A stretch of DNA of 64,000 nt from Bradyrhizobium cytisi (lineage in GTDB: Bacteria > Pseudomonadota > Alphaproteobacteria > Rhizobiales > Xanthobacteraceae): the NCBI RefSeq assembly GCF_008123515.1, contig NZ_VSSR01000007.1, positions 1 through 64,000 of the forward strand, given 5' to 3'. The stretch's first letter is position 1; the number at the start of each line of letters is the position of its first letter. Both the position numbers and the translations under genes were made by a program. Positions 15,494 to 27,866 of this stretch are shown here, piece by piece. The notes under the pieces are model-generated. The model saw only the letters and a list, made by a program, of their open reading frames with translations. It had not been told where the DNA came from and did no database searches.

Positions 15494-16407
15494 TGTCGGA
15501 TCCGAGGCGATGGCAGATCGGGCTGGTTGGCTACGGCGAGGTCGGCAGGATTCTTGCTGAGGATTTGCGCCAACAGGACATCAGGGTCGCCGCCTATGAC
15601 ATCAAGCTCGGAGACGAGCAGGGCGCATCGCTGAAAGAGCACGCGACGAAATTCGGCGTGGCGCTCGCTGCCTCTCACACCGAGCTGACGGCGAAATCCG
15701 ATTTCATCATCTCCGCCGTCACCGCGAGCCAGGCGGTGCCAGTGGCAAAAGCCTGCGCGGGTGCGATCAACCAGGGCACCTGGTTCCTCGATTTCAACTC
15801 GGCCTCGCCGGGCGCCAAGCAGCGTGCGGCGGCGCTGATCGATGGCGCCGCGGGCCGCTATGTCGAGGGTGCCGTGATGACCTCGGTGCCGCCTTATCGG
15901 ATCAAGGTGCCGCTGCTGCTGGGCGGTCCCGGCGCGAAGGAGCTCGAGCCGCTGCTGAATACGATCGGCTTTGCGGCGAAGGTCGCGAGCGACAAGCTCG
16001 GTGTATCTTCAGCCGTGAAGATGTGCCGCAGCATCATGATCAAGGGCCTCGAGGCCATGGTCATCGAGAGTTTTACGACCGCGCGGGCCTATGGCGTCGA
16101 GGACGCGGTGCTGGCTTCGCTGACGGAAACCTTTCCCGCGATCGATTGGGAAAAGCAGGGCGCTTATTTCTTCCAGCGCGCGATCGAGCACGGCCGCCGC
16201 CGTGCCGAAGAGGTGCGCGAGGTCGCAGAGACCGTGCGCGAGGCGGGGCTGACGCCGTGGTCGGCGCAGGGTACGGCCGAGCGTCAGGCCTGGGTGGCCG
16301 ATCTCGCCGACAAGGGCCTGTTCGGCACGAAGGGAACGAAGGAATTTGCGCGTAGCGCGGATTGGCGCACCGAGGCGGATCGCATTCTAGCGAAGATCAA
16401 GCGTTAG
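15493..16407 (+). CDS. NAD(P)-dependent dehydrogenase, 6PGDH-like with DUF1932
   Basis: A 304-residue cytoplasmic beta-hydroxyacid dehydrogenase-like protein. The N-terminal Rossmann motif is GLVGYGEVGRILAEDL (about residues 10-25). The substrate-binding segment LDFNSASPGAKQ and the catalytic-helix region SSAVKMCRSIMIKGLEA follow; the C-terminal helical domain is DUF1932. The start shares a base with the previous stop, so it is last in the catabolic operon. Its substrate is probably a hydroxy acid of this route, such as one linked to oxalomesaconate chemistry (inference). Confidence 0.82.
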   Translation: MSDPRRWQIGLVGYGEVGRILAEDLRQQDIRVAAYDIKLGDEQGASLKEHATKFGVALAASHTELTAKSDFIISAVTASQAVPVAKACAGAINQGTWFLDFNSASPGAKQRAAALIDGAAGRYVEGAVMTSVPPYRIKVPLLLGGPGAKELEPLLNTIGFAAKVASDKLGVSSAVKMCRSIMIKGLEAMVIESFTTARAYGVEDAVLASLTETFPAIDWEKQGAYFFQRAIEHGRRRAEEVREVAETVREAGLTPWSAQGTAERQAWVADLADKGLFGTKGTKEFARSADWRTEADRILAKIKR

Positions 16408-16423
16408 AGCCGAACGCACCCGC

Positions 16424-16741
16424 TTAGCTCGGGATACTGCCGCAGTCGCGATAGCCCGAGATCTCGTCGCGGGCGGCCTCGATCAAGTCGATGAGGCGCG
16501 TGGCTTCGCCGACGACGTCCTTGGTGCGCTCGGTCCTGAATTCGGTCAGGATCATGCGAATGCACTTGTCGGCGGTGTCGAGCGTCCGCAGCGCGCGAGC
16601 CGTGTCGTCCTGCGTTTGGATCGCCGAGATGTCGAGGCCCGACAGGACCTCACCAATGCCATTGAGCCGCTTGACGGCGGTTTCGGCGGGCGTGCTGGCC
16701 CGAAGGGACTGGTAATCAATGCTGCTGAATGCGCTGAACAT
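16424..16741 (-). CDS. Hypothetical protein
   Basis: A 105-residue, mainly helical, acidic protein of unknown function. There is no signal peptide, membrane segment or recognisable motif. The middle (TARALRTLDTADKCIRMILTEFRTERTKDVVGEATRLIDLIEAARDEI) looks like two or three amphipathic helices. It is convergent with the DUF1932 gene and separated by 150 bp from the next gene. Codon use looks like its neighbours. Confidence 0.6.
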   Translation of the reverse strand: MFSAFSSIDYQSLRASTPAETAVKRLNGIGEVLSGLDISAIQTQDDTARALRTLDTADKCIRMILTEFRTERTKDVVGEATRLIDLIEAARDEISGYRDCGSIPS

Positions 16742-16893
16742 ATCCAGACTTCAGTAAACGCAGATGGTCAGTGCAAGGTCTTAGTAAGACGACCGGACCC
16801 TTCTCGCAACGCGTGGGGGCTACGGACCGGGATTCTACCGGACTCAGCCACCGCCCAGATCGGCGGTAAAATCGGATGGAAACGATCGGGGGA

Positions 16894-18099
16894 TTAGCTG
16901 CGTTTTCCGACTATTTTACCGTTCGACGCAACAAGTTTGCCCTCCTTGTACACGGAGCGACCCTGCGGCACCGCCACCACAGCCTCCGGAACATGTTCCG
17001 CATTCAGTGTGACGAAATCGGCTTTGGCGCCGACGCGCAGGCCGTAGCCGTCGAGCCGCAGCGCTTTCGCGCCGGCTTGGGTGACAACATCGAATGCGAT
17101 ACGCAATTCCTCGTCGATGTTGAAGCCCGAGCGATAGCCGAGCGTCGTCGCCCGGCGCAGCATGTCGCCGTCGCCATAGGGCCACCAGGAATCGCGGATG
17201 TTGTCGTTGCCGCTGAACACGGTCACCCCGGCGCTACGCAGCGCCAGGATAGGCGGGAAGGCGCGGGCGCCGGGTGCATTCGTCATGATCGCGACGCCGG
17301 AGCGGGCGAGGGTGTCGGCGACTGTCTTGAGTTGATCTGCGGAAATATCGCCGAGCCCGTAAGCGTGGCTGATGGCGACATGACCTTCCATGCCGAGCGC
17401 ACGCGTGCGCGCTGCGATCTGCTCGATCTCGAATGCGCCCAGCGTGCCCATATCGTGCAGGTGAATGTCGACGTCGATGCCGTGCTTGTTGGCGACGCCA
17501 AACACCACATCCAGATGCTTCTCGACATCGCGATCGAAGCTCGCGGGATCGAGCCCACCGACGAGGTTCGCGCCGAGGCCGATGGCTTCGTCGAGCAATT
17601 GCGGCGTGCCCAGGCTTGCCAAAATGCCGCTCTGGGGAAAGGCGACGAGCTGGATGTCGATCAGGCCGCGATAGTCCTCGCGCACGCGCAAGATCGTCTC
17701 CAGCGACTTCAGGCCGACCGAGCCGTCGACCATCACGTGGCTGCGCATCTGCGTGCTGCCGTGGGCGATGCAGAGATCGAGCTGGTTGCGCGCTCGCACG
17801 TCCATCGGCGCAGCCTCGGCCATATTCCGGGCCTGGAAAGCCACGCGCTCATGCACGTTGAATCCATCAGTGCATGGCTTGTGCGGACGCCAGGCGTCGC
17901 CATAGAAGCTGGTGTCGAGATGGATGTGGCCTTCGACGAAGCCGGGAACGACGAGGGCGTTGCCGAGGTCGATCGTCTCGGCACCGCCGGTGGGCGTGTC
18001 AGCCGGCATGATCGCGGCGATACGCCCGTTCTTGACCGCGATGTGATGGCGAGCCCCGCCGTCGAAGCGGGCGTTCAGGAAGATCTTGTCGAAGGCCAT
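16894..18099 (-). CDS. Cytosine-deaminase-like amidohydrolase
   Basis: A 401-residue metal-dependent hydrolase of the cytosine deaminase/AtzC branch. The metal motif GHIHLD is at about residue 58. Further marks are HLHDMG, ISHAYGLG and the C-terminal FSGNDNIRDSWWPYGDGDML, which in this clade carries the metal-binding Asp and substrate contacts. CGGAGCAACCGG precedes the ATG. It lies downstream of a second gene of the same clade on the same strand. The substrate is probably a cyclic amide or amino-heterocycle; a specific one cannot be assigned. Confidence 0.83.
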   Translation of the reverse strand: MAFDKIFLNARFDGGARHHIAVKNGRIAAIMPADTPTGGAETIDLGNALVVPGFVEGHIHLDTSFYGDAWRPHKPCTDGFNVHERVAFQARNMAEAAPMDVRARNQLDLCIAHGSTQMRSHVMVDGSVGLKSLETILRVREDYRGLIDIQLVAFPQSGILASLGTPQLLDEAIGLGANLVGGLDPASFDRDVEKHLDVVFGVANKHGIDVDIHLHDMGTLGAFEIEQIAARTRALGMEGHVAISHAYGLGDISADQLKTVADTLARSGVAIMTNAPGARAFPPILALRSAGVTVFSGNDNIRDSWWPYGDGDMLRRATTLGYRSGFNIDEELRIAFDVVTQAGAKALRLDGYGLRVGAKADFVTLNAEHVPEAVVAVPQGRSVYKEGKLVASNGKIVGKRS

Positions 18100-18135
18100 C
18101 CGGTTGCTCCGTTGGTCGATTTGTCGTTGTGTGGC

Positions 18136-19377
18136 TCAGTCTTGCGGCTTAAGCAGCGTCGCTCGCTTCCGCTCAAAAGTCTGCCGCCCGCTCTTGAACC
18201 CCATCAAGATATCCGGCAGCTCGGCGATGGCGAAGCGGCTGTCCTGCGTGTCGAGCACGACGAGATCGGCGGGCTTGCCCATCGCGATCCCGTAGTCTGT
18301 GAGGTTCATCAACCGCGCCGGCAGTTCGGTGACGAGATCGAGGCAGATGTCGAAGTCGCCGACGGTGGCGTGGGCGACATTGGCGTAAAAGTTCGCCATT
18401 CGCAGCAGCGAGGCATCGCCGAACGGCGTGAAGGGATTGAGCACGTTGTTGGTCGCGACCGAGCAGATGATGCCGTCGCCGGCGAGCTTGTGCGCGAGCG
18501 TCAGGCCGCGCGGCGCGTTGTGGGTGGCCTCGCGTCCCATCAGGTAGAGATCGGTCGCGGGTAGCACGGTGACGGCGACGCCGGCCTTCGCCAATTGCGC
18601 GATGGCCGCCTTCAGCCGTTCCGGCGGCAAGGCCGAGAGTTTTGTGGCATGTCCGATCGCGACGCGACCGCCGTAGTTGCGCTGTTCGGTCTGTCGGCAG
18701 ACCTCGTCGAGATGCGACCAGGAGGGATCGAGATCGAAGTCGAGATGGAGATCGACGTCGAGGTCGAATTCCTCGGCGAGGTCGAAGATGCGCGCGAGAT
18801 GCGCGTTCGGGTCGGTGTCCGTATAGGGGCAGCCGCCGATCGCTTCGGCGCCGTCGCGCAAGGCCCGGACCAGCAGATCCTCGGCTCCGGGATCGTTGGT
18901 CAGACCCTCCTGCGGAAAGACGCAGAGCGCAAGATCGATCGCCCAGGCATAATCGCGCTTGAGGGCCTTGACCGCCTCGAAGCTGCGCAAGCCGATGCGC
19001 GGGTCAACCTCGACATGGGTGCGCATCCGCGTCGTGCCGTGGACGATGGCGCGCTCGAGCACTTTTGCGCCGCGAGCATAGACGTCGTCGACGCCAAAAT
19101 CCCGCTTCATCGCCGAGACGGCGCGGATGGCATCGCCGAGCGTCCCGTGGATGTGCCCGCAACGCTCGAGCAGGCAGGCCTTGTCGAGATGGATGTGGGT
19201 GTCGACGAAGCCGGGCAGAGCCAGCCGCCCCCCGATATCGATCTCGATCGCCTCGCAGGCCAGTTTTGGTTCGATCGCGGCGATCCGTCCGCTCTTCACG
19301 CCGATATCGACGGGCGTAGGGGACGATCGCAACAGGGCGTTGCGGAAGATCAGGTCGAGGGCGGTCTGGGCGGTCAT
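18136..19377 (-). CDS. Cytosine-deaminase-like amidohydrolase, second copy
   Basis: A 413-residue amidohydrolase related to the gene just downstream. Motifs are DTHIHLDKACLLER (metal His pair and Lys), HLHLDFDLDPSW, IGHATKLS and CSVATNNVLNPFTPFGDASLL. The start at 19377 gives the normal family N-terminus MTAQTALDLIFRNALL; the longer frame upstream is non-homologous. The gap to the next gene is 36 bp, so the two probably form an operon. It is divergent from the FUSC efflux gene. The pair may deaminate or deamidate related heterocycles. Confidence 0.83.
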   Translation of the reverse strand: MTAQTALDLIFRNALLRSSPTPVDIGVKSGRIAAIEPKLACEAIEIDIGGRLALPGFVDTHIHLDKACLLERCGHIHGTLGDAIRAVSAMKRDFGVDDVYARGAKVLERAIVHGTTRMRTHVEVDPRIGLRSFEAVKALKRDYAWAIDLALCVFPQEGLTNDPGAEDLLVRALRDGAEAIGGCPYTDTDPNAHLARIFDLAEEFDLDVDLHLDFDLDPSWSHLDEVCRQTEQRNYGGRVAIGHATKLSALPPERLKAAIAQLAKAGVAVTVLPATDLYLMGREATHNAPRGLTLAHKLAGDGIICSVATNNVLNPFTPFGDASLLRMANFYANVAHATVGDFDICLDLVTELPARLMNLTDYGIAMGKPADLVVLDTQDSRFAIAELPDILMGFKSGRQTFERKRATLLKPQD

Positions 19378-19613
19378 CAGGGGAATCTTGCTGGAGAACT
19401 TATAGCGGTCGGCGAGCTGCGGTGGGCAGCAATGTAGCGGGGGACATGACGAAAATATATGCGTTCCCGGACCCCCCGGCGCACATCGAGAGCTGTGATA
19501 GCTGATCGACGCAGGCCGGTCTGGCGGAAGGCCCGCGCCTGGGCTATCAACCGTTCGATTGGCATGGATGCGCAACCCGCAGCGGCCGGTCGCGACCAAG
19601 AGGCGAAATAGCC

Positions 19614-21665
19614 ATGCGGGCAGATGAGCCGTTCCTGGTCCGCCACGCGGACCTTATTTTCGCTTTGAAGACGTTTGCCGCGTCGATGCTGGCGCTGGTC
19701 ATTGCGCTCGCGATGGATCTGCCGCGGCCGTATTGGGCGATGGCGACCGTCTACATCACCTCGCAGCCGCTCGCGGGCGCGACCAGCTCAAAGGCCTTCT
19801 TCCGCGTGATGGGCACGCTGGTCGGCGCGACCATGACGGTGGCGCTGGTGCCGAACCTCATCAATGCGCCCGAACTGTTGTGCCTCGCCATCGCGCTCTG
19901 GGTCGGGCTGTGCCTGTATCTCTCGCTGCTCGACGGCACGCCGCGCAGCTACGTCTTCATGCTGGCGGGGTATACCGTCGCGCTGATCGGCTTTCCCTCG
20001 GTGTCCGAGCCCGGCGCGATTTTCGACACCGCGGTGGCAAGGCTCGAGGAAATCTCGCTCGGCATCATCTGCGCCAGCCTGGTCTCGACCATCGTGTTTC
20101 CCCGCAGCGTCGCGCCGGCGGTCGCCGGCCGTGTCGACAGCTGGCTCCTGGATGCGCGCCGCCTCAGTCAGGTCGTGCTGCTGCGTGAGGGCACCGGCGA
20201 AACCCGCCGCGGCAAGCGCCTCAAGCTCGCGACCGATATCGTCGAAATCGACACCCTCTCCGCCCACCTCGCCTATGACCGGCTGACCGATCGCAATGCG
20301 GTGACCGGCCTCGGCGAAATCCGGCTGCGCATGCTGATGCTGCTGCCTGTGATCGCCTCACTGGAGGACCGGCTGGCTGCGTTGGGGGAGGAGGCTCTGC
20401 GCCGGCAGCCGGAGCTGAAGCGATTGCTGGAGGATATCGCGCAATGGATCGTCAGCGACGTGAGCGCGCGGCAACCGGCCGAGCGGATCCGCGCTATGAT
20501 CGCGGAGCGGCAGGCGGTGCTCGACGACAGCGCGTCCTGGGAGCGGATCATTATCACGAGCCTGCTGTCACGACTGCGCGACCTCGTCGATCTCTCCCGC
20601 GACTGCCGCGAGCTGACCAAGGCGATCGCCGGGAACCGGAACGTCTCGACCCTCGATCTGGCCTTCCATTCCGAAGCCGGCGCCGCGCCCGTGCGCCACA
20701 GGGATCGCGGGCTCGCGCTGTGGTCGGCGGCCGGTGCGGCCGTGGCGATCCTGATCTGCTGCGCGTTCTGGATCGGCACGGGCTGGCCCGATGGCGCCTC
20801 GGCGCCAATGATGGCGGCGGTGGCCTGCTCGTTCTTCGCAGCCCAGGACGAGCCGGCGCGCTTCATCCGCAGCTTCGGCCTGTGGTCGCTGGTCGCCATC
20901 GTGGTCGTTGCGATCTATCTGTTCGCGCTGGTGCCCGCGATCTCCCATATCGAGGTGCTGGTCGTCGCGCTGGCGCCGACCTTCCTGCTCTATGGCTTCC
21001 TGATCGCGCGGCCGGCAACGGCGGGCACCGGCATGGCGCTCGCGGCCAACACCGCGACGCTGCTTGCGCTGCAATCGACCTATATCGCGGATTTCGCCTC
21101 CTACGCCAATTCCGCCGTCGCGTTCTTCGTCGGCGTCCTGATCGCCGAGCTGGTGACGCGGATCGCGCGCGGCGTGGGCGCGGAGTGGATCGCCAATCGC
21201 CTGGTGCTGTCGAGCTGGATCACGATCGCGGTTGCCGCCGAACGGCGTGGCAAACGCGACCGCGCGGAGTTCGCGGGCCTCATGCTGCACCGGCTCGGGC
21301 TTCTGGTGCAGCGCATCGCCTTCCTGTCGGAGAGCGACCGGCGCGACGCTGACAGTCTCGTGCAGCTCCGCATCGGCATCAATATCATCGATCTGCGCCG
21401 TGCGCGCTACGGGCTTGCGGCATCGACCATCTCCGTTATCGACGACATGCTCGACCAGCTCGCCATTGCCTGCCGCAGCTATGCGGGCGGGGGAATGCCG
21501 CGCGAGCTCCTGACCAGTGTCGATCTGGCTTTGGCCCAGGCGGTGAAGGATCCCAATGACAGCGCGCGCGAAGATGCGCTGATCGGCCTTGTCGGTATCA
21601 GGCGCGGCCTGTTCCCGGACGCACCGGCCTATCGGCCGCGCGCGGATGCGAGTGTGGCGGCATGA
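19614..21665 (+). CDS. FUSC-family aromatic-acid efflux protein (AaeB-like)
   Basis: A 683-residue inner-membrane protein of the fusaric-acid-resistance/AaeB family. Two sets of transmembrane helices (about residues 15-160 and 365-510) flank soluble regions. The N-terminal RPYWAMATVYITSQPLAGATSSKAF motif is family-typical. GAGGCGAAATAGCC precedes the ATG. It overlaps the DUF1656 gene, which overlaps an HlyD adaptor, giving the aaeB-aaeX-aaeA trio that exports aromatic carboxylic acids. Its nearness to an aromatic catabolic operon suggests relief of overflow intermediates. Confidence 0.9.
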   Translation: MRADEPFLVRHADLIFALKTFAASMLALVIALAMDLPRPYWAMATVYITSQPLAGATSSKAFFRVMGTLVGATMTVALVPNLINAPELLCLAIALWVGLCLYLSLLDGTPRSYVFMLAGYTVALIGFPSVSEPGAIFDTAVARLEEISLGIICASLVSTIVFPRSVAPAVAGRVDSWLLDARRLSQVVLLREGTGETRRGKRLKLATDIVEIDTLSAHLAYDRLTDRNAVTGLGEIRLRMLMLLPVIASLEDRLAALGEEALRRQPELKRLLEDIAQWIVSDVSARQPAERIRAMIAERQAVLDDSASWERIIITSLLSRLRDLVDLSRDCRELTKAIAGNRNVSTLDLAFHSEAGAAPVRHRDRGLALWSAAGAAVAILICCAFWIGTGWPDGASAPMMAAVACSFFAAQDEPARFIRSFGLWSLVAIVVVAIYLFALVPAISHIEVLVVALAPTFLLYGFLIARPATAGTGMALAANTATLLALQSTYIADFASYANSAVAFFVGVLIAELVTRIARGVGAEWIANRLVLSSWITIAVAAERRGKRDRAEFAGLMLHRLGLLVQRIAFLSESDRRDADSLVQLRIGINIIDLRRARYGLAASTISVIDDMLDQLAIACRSYAGGGMPRELLTSVDLALAQAVKDPNDSAREDALIGLVGIRRGLFPDAPAYRPRADASVAA

Positions 21666-21868
21666 GATATGTGATCGACATCTACGGCGTGCTCGTGCCG
21701 GCGCTCTTGCTCTGGATCATCGTCGCCTATGTGCTGAGCGCGCTTCTGCGTCGGCTGATGCAGCGCTTCGACCTGTACCGGCTGGTCTGGCACCGCGCAC
21801 TGTTCGATTTCGCGATTTTCGTCTGCCTTCTCGGCGGCGTCGTCTATCTCTCGGAGTATCTCTCATGA
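21662..21868 (+). CDS. DUF1656 small membrane protein (AaeX-like)
   Basis: A 68-residue protein with two predicted transmembrane helices (about 8-28 and 45-64) joined by a basic loop RRLMQRFDLYRLVWHR. DUF1656 proteins accompany FUSC exporters and are thought to assist assembly or function. It is sandwiched by four-base overlaps with both neighbours, so its translation is coupled to the efflux genes. Confidence 0.9.
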   Translation: MRYVIDIYGVLVPALLLWIIVAYVLSALLRRLMQRFDLYRLVWHRALFDFAIFVCLLGGVVYLSEYLS

Positions 21869-22731
21869 AGGGGAATTTCGCCTGGATTGCCCGGCTCGCG
21901 GTCACCGTCTTCGTGGTCGTGGCGGCGCTCGGCGTGGGCCGCGAACTGTGGGTCTATTATATGGAGTCGCCGTGGACGCGTGACGGCCGTGTGCGGGCCG
22001 ACGTCGTGCAGGTCGCACCGGATGTCTCCGGCTTCGTCACCGAGGTTCTGGTCAAGGACAACCAGAAGGTCCATCGTGGCGACGTGTTGTTCAAGATCGA
22101 CCGCGAACGGTTCGCGCTCGCGCTGCGGCAGGCCGATGCGTCGGTCGCCGGGCATCAGGCCACGCTGGATCAGGCCAATGCCGATCTGAAGCGCTACAGC
22201 ACGTTGACAACCGATGCCGTCTCGCAACAGAAGCAGGAGCAGGTGCTTGCGACCCAGCTGCAGGCCAAGGCGGCCTTCGATGCAGCGGTTGCCGACCGCG
22301 CGGTCGCCCAGCTCAATCTCGATCGCAGCGAGGTCCGGGCTTCCGTCAACGGCGTGATCACCAACATGGATCTGCGGCCCGGCGCTTACGTCACGGCCGG
22401 CAAGGGCGTGATGGCGCTGGTCGACAGCGATACGCTGCATGTGGAGGGCTATTTCGAAGAGACAAAGCTCGCGCGCATCCGCACCGGCGACAGAGCGCAG
22501 GTCCGCCTGATGGGTGAGAAGGTCACACTATCAGGCCATGTCGAGAGCATCGCCGCCGGCATCGAGGACCGCGACCGCGCCGAAGGTGCAAGCCTGCTCG
22601 CCAACGTCAACCCGACCTTCAGCTGGGTGCGGCTCGCCCAGCGCGTGCCCGTGCGCATCAGGCTCGATCCAGTGCCCGACGGGATGTCGCTGGTCGCCGG
22701 GCGATCAGCGACGGTGGAAGTGTTGAACTAA
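21865..22731 (+). CDS. HlyD/AaeA-type periplasmic adaptor
   Basis: A 288-residue membrane-fusion protein. One N-terminal membrane anchor (about 8-28) is followed by ESPWTRDGRVRADVVQVAPDVSGFV, the hallmark of the AaeA/EmrA adaptor group, then an alpha-helical hairpin and a lipoyl/beta-barrel region (GYFEETKLARIRTGDRAQVRLMG). It overlaps the DUF1656 gene by four bases. It should link the FUSC pump to an outer-membrane channel, which is not encoded here. Confidence 0.92.
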   Translation: MKGNFAWIARLAVTVFVVVAALGVGRELWVYYMESPWTRDGRVRADVVQVAPDVSGFVTEVLVKDNQKVHRGDVLFKIDRERFALALRQADASVAGHQATLDQANADLKRYSTLTTDAVSQQKQEQVLATQLQAKAAFDAAVADRAVAQLNLDRSEVRASVNGVITNMDLRPGAYVTAGKGVMALVDSDTLHVEGYFEETKLARIRTGDRAQVRLMGEKVTLSGHVESIAAGIEDRDRAEGASLLANVNPTFSWVRLAQRVPVRIRLDPVPDGMSLVAGRSATVEVLN

Positions 22732-22760
22732 GCGCATGCTGGACCTCCTCAGGTGTCGGG

Positions 22761-23879
<1,119 letters not shown>

Positions 23880-23972
23880 AATATCCTCGATGAGGGGTTC
23901 GCGATGCCACGGATATATCGCCCCCGAATCTACCAAAAGATGAAGATGATCGCGCAATGAGAGGGGCCAAAC

Positions 23973-25598
23973 CTACCCGACACGGTACGCCCTGAACTTC
24001 TCGCGTAGCGCCGATTTGAGCACCTTGCCGGTGCCGGTCATCGGGAATTCATCGAGGAACTCGACCGCATCCGGCATCCACCAGCTCGCGATCTTGGGAC
24101 GCATGTGGTCGAGCAGGGTCTTGCCGTCGACGGTCGCGCCCTTCTTGCGGACGACCAGGAGCAGGGGGCGCTCCTGCCATTTTTCGTGTGCAATGGCGAC
24201 CACGGCGGCCTGCAGCACGTCGGGATGGGACAGGGCGATGTCCTCGAGCTGGATCGAGGAGATCCATTCGCCGCCCGACTTGATCACGTCCTTGGAGCGA
24301 TCGGTGAGCGTCACATGGCCGTGTTGGTCGATCACGGCCATGTCGCCGGTGATCAGCCAGCCGTCGCGATCGAGGCCTTCGTCGAGCTTCATGTAGCCGG
24401 AGGCGACCCAGGGGCCGCGGGCGCGCAGATGGCCGACAGTCTTGCCGTCACGAGGCAGCTCGCTGCCGCCGTCGTCGACGATACGCAAGGTCGTGCCGAA
24501 ACAGGCGCGGCCCGAGACCTGGCGGCGATCGAATTTTTCCGCTTCGCTGAGATGCTCCGAGCCCGGCCTCAATCCCGGCATCGAGCAGCCCAGCGCTTCC
24601 GTCATGCCCCAGGCCTGAATGTAATCGACGTGGTAGTCGCGCTTGAGTTTCTCGACCATGGCGCGGGGCGGCGCCGAGCCCGATGACAGCGTCGCGCGCA
24701 GGGTCGTGAATGTGTTGCCGGTGCGGCCGAGCCAGTCGAGCAGGATCAGCCAGAAGCTCGGCACGCCGGCCGACAGCGTCACCTTCTCGCCCTCCAGCAG
24801 CTCATAGAGCTTATCGGGCTCGTAATTGCGGCCGGGCAGCACCAGCTTCGAGCCGGTATAGGGCGCGGTGAACGGCATGTTCCAGCCGTTGCCGTGAAAC
24901 AGCGGCGCCATCGGCATCATCACCTCGCGCACGCCTTCGAGATGCCCGGGAATGAAGTCGAAGTTGCAGCACGTCATGGTCTGGAGGACCGCGGCGCGGT
25001 GCGAATAGATGACGCCTTTGGGATTCCCCGTCGTGCCCGACGTGTAGCAGATGGTGGAGGCGGATTTCTCGTCGAACTCTGGCCAGGCGAAACCGGCGTC
25101 GCTCTCCTTGTCCAGGAGCTCCTCATAGCAATGCATGTTCGCAAGCGCCGTCTCCGGCATGCGTTCGCGCGAGGACATCATCACGTATGCCTCGACCGTA
25201 TTCAGCTGCGGCGCGATCGCCTCGACAATCGGCAGTGTGGTGCGGTCGACGAAGAGGATGCGGTCTTCGGCGTGGTTGATGATGTAGACCAGCTGTTCGG
25301 GGAACAGTCGCGGATTGACGGTGTGCAGCACATAGCCCATGCCGGGCGCCGCGTAGAACATCTCGAAATGACGATGCGTATTCCAGGCCAGTGTCCCGAC
25401 ACGATCGCCTTGCTGCAGGCCGAGCCGCTCGAGCGCAAGTGCCATGCGCTTGATGCGCGGATGCGCCTGCGCATAGGTGTAGCGATGGATGTCGCCTTCG
25501 ATCTCGCGCGCGACGATCTCCGCCTCGCCGTGATAATCGGCAGCATACTGGATCAGGCCACTGATCAGCAGCGGCATGTCCATCATCAATCCCTGCAT
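23973..25598 (-). CDS. Medium/long-chain fatty-acid-CoA ligase (AMP-forming)
   Basis: A 541-residue ANL-superfamily ligase. It activates a carboxylic acid with ATP and joins it to CoA. The P-loop is ICYTSGTTGNPKGVIYSH (about 190-207); further marks are GWNMPFTAPYTGSKLVLPG, WGMTEALG, DGWLITGDMAVID, DRSKDVIKSGGEWISS and the C-terminal lysine motif TGTGKVLKSALRE. It resembles AlkK-like medium-chain ligases. GGAGGGGACA precedes the ATG at 25598. It is divergent from a Baeyer-Villiger-type monooxygenase gene, and the two could act together on ketones or alkanoates (inference). Confidence 0.92.
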   Translation of the reverse strand: MQGLMMDMPLLISGLIQYAADYHGEAEIVAREIEGDIHRYTYAQAHPRIKRMALALERLGLQQGDRVGTLAWNTHRHFEMFYAAPGMGYVLHTVNPRLFPEQLVYIINHAEDRILFVDRTTLPIVEAIAPQLNTVEAYVMMSSRERMPETALANMHCYEELLDKESDAGFAWPEFDEKSASTICYTSGTTGNPKGVIYSHRAAVLQTMTCCNFDFIPGHLEGVREVMMPMAPLFHGNGWNMPFTAPYTGSKLVLPGRNYEPDKLYELLEGEKVTLSAGVPSFWLILLDWLGRTGNTFTTLRATLSSGSAPPRAMVEKLKRDYHVDYIQAWGMTEALGCSMPGLRPGSEHLSEAEKFDRRQVSGRACFGTTLRIVDDGGSELPRDGKTVGHLRARGPWVASGYMKLDEGLDRDGWLITGDMAVIDQHGHVTLTDRSKDVIKSGGEWISSIQLEDIALSHPDVLQAAVVAIAHEKWQERPLLLVVRKKGATVDGKTLLDHMRPKIASWWMPDAVEFLDEFPMTGTGKVLKSALREKFRAYRVG

Positions 25599-25615
25599 TG
25601 TCCCCTCCGAAAGCC

Positions 25616-25649
25616 ATGTCGTTTCTAAAATCATGACGTTTCTAAAATC
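25616..25649. repeat. Tandem 17-bp direct repeat before CoA ligase
   Basis: ATGTCGTTTCTAAAATC (25616-25632) is followed directly by ATGACGTTTCTAAAATC (25633-25649), 16 of 17 identical. A partial third copy begins at 25650. It lies 18-51 bp upstream of the CoA ligase start in the divergent promoter region. Confidence 0.88.
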
Positions 25650-25804
25650 ATGTCGTCGCATGACGCATTCGCGCTCGCATTCAAGGTAGCGGAACGCCGC
25701 GCGGCGTACACGCGAAAAATGGCGGACGTGATTGCATGCGTCACTTTTCAGGGCTAACTGGTGCGCACTGCAGGCCGAAGCTGCGCCCGCCGTGGAGGAG
25801 ATCG

Positions 25805-27664
<1,860 letters not shown>

Positions 27665-27828
27665 GCGGCATGATCCCGGCGCCATCATGGCGGATTTCCT
27701 GCTCGGGACCGATGGCGGCCGCTAAGCGTTTGAACCATGTCAAGCGCAATGCTTGCATTGATTGCATCAGTCGGGGGCTTGAGCACGCGCCGCTGACGTA
27801 GGATCATGCCCGCGCGCGAGCCGGTCGC

Positions 27829-27852
27829 GCAAAATCGAGAGCAAAATCGAGA
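27829..27852 (+). repeat. Tandem 12-bp repeat in the transglycosylase leader
   Basis: GCAAAATCGAGA occurs twice head to tail (27829-27840, 27841-27852), ending against the ribosome site AGAAGGG of the lytic transglycosylase gene. Confidence 0.9.
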
Positions 27853-27866
27853 GAAGGGAACGCGCA

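Noticed and set aside
16876..18564. A 562-codon open frame on the plus strand opposite two amidohydrolase genes
   Set aside because: It has no homology, crosses both real genes and arises from GC-rich codon bias on the antisense strand.
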